DNA of 64,000 nt, taken from Icerya purchasi (taxonomy: Eukaryota > Arthropoda > Insecta > Hemiptera > Monophlebidae). Positions 63,977 to 64,000 of the stretch are shown piece after piece; the first letter of the stretch is position 1; every line of letters begins with the position of its first letter. The DNA lies in the NCBI GenBank assembly GCA_039619475.1, contig CM077116.1, forward strand, positions 377,506,188 through 377,570,187, given 5' to 3'. Position numbers and translations under genes: made by a program. The notes below the pieces were generated by a model. That model searched no databases and was not told the DNA's origin. It saw only the letters and a program-made list of their open reading frames with translations.

Positions 63977-64000
63977 TGTTATGACTTTCAATTATTTATC
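63196..64000 (-). promoter_or_regulatory. 5' flank of Vps18: presumed 5' UTR and promoter region
   Basis: About 800 bp upstream of the start codon, AT-rich. There are no clear TATA, initiator or other factor sites that I would trust over background. A long (TA)n run with GT interruptions lies at 63930-63977. The 5' UTR may be spliced, and the transcription start cannot be set from sequence. Confidence 0.3.

Noticed and set aside
1..64000. CRISPR array, prokaryotic operons, rRNA genes or a phage-like system
   Set aside because: No regularly spaced direct repeats, no ribosome-binding-site-led gene strings and no rRNA-like conserved sequence; the gene structure is plainly eukaryotic.

Overview
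The window is AT-rich nuclear DNA of an animal, most likely an insect and plausibly a hemipteran. The reasons are one host gene with many GT-AG introns, introns full of DNA transposons, Helitron-like elements and Jockey-type LINEs, tRNA-derived SINE-like units, and no sign of operons or ribosome binding sites. The species cannot be named from the sequence alone.

One host gene fills almost the whole window on the minus strand: Vps18 (deep orange), the RING-bearing core subunit of the HOPS and CORVET endolysosomal tethering complexes. I could follow it from start codon (63195) to stop codon (3765) through 20 coding exons. Every phase agrees, and the exons join into a 2946-nt frame of 981 codons plus stop, close to the usual family length (about 970-1000 residues). 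The N-terminal beta-propeller lies in exons 1-8, the alpha-solenoid/CHCR region in exons 9-16, a helical linker in exon 17, and the split C-terminal RING in exons 18-20. Intron 17 uses a GC-AG pair and intron 15 a poor GTTGGT donor.

Everything else is intronic or flanking repeat. A 520-bp mariner foldback hairpin lies just past the 3' end (2852-3371). Intron 16 holds a PIF/Harbinger-like relic between inverted arms of about 640 bp (8796-12021), with a LINE tail inside it. Introns 13 and 14 hold small hairpins, a LINE RNase H relic and unclassified coding-like DNA. Intron 12 (17.3 kb) holds an 11.4-kb inverted-repeat structure with 2.5-kb arms (21059-32487) enclosing a Helentron-type helicase-endonuclease relic and a Jockey-type LINE, and beyond it a diverged long-TIR element (33693-37250) with an inserted LINE. 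Intron 11 holds another long inverted repeat (38094-41182) and the 5' part of an LTR retrotransposon. Introns 9, 8 and 7 hold a Helitron-like helicase relic, a minus-strand LINE, a hAT relic, a LINE tail and SINEs.

The mobile elements are decayed and I see no intact transposase or polymerase. I found no undescribed defence or enzymatic system. The most unusual feature is the number of long inverted repeats inside the introns of one gene, so its pre-mRNA should contain several very long hairpins.
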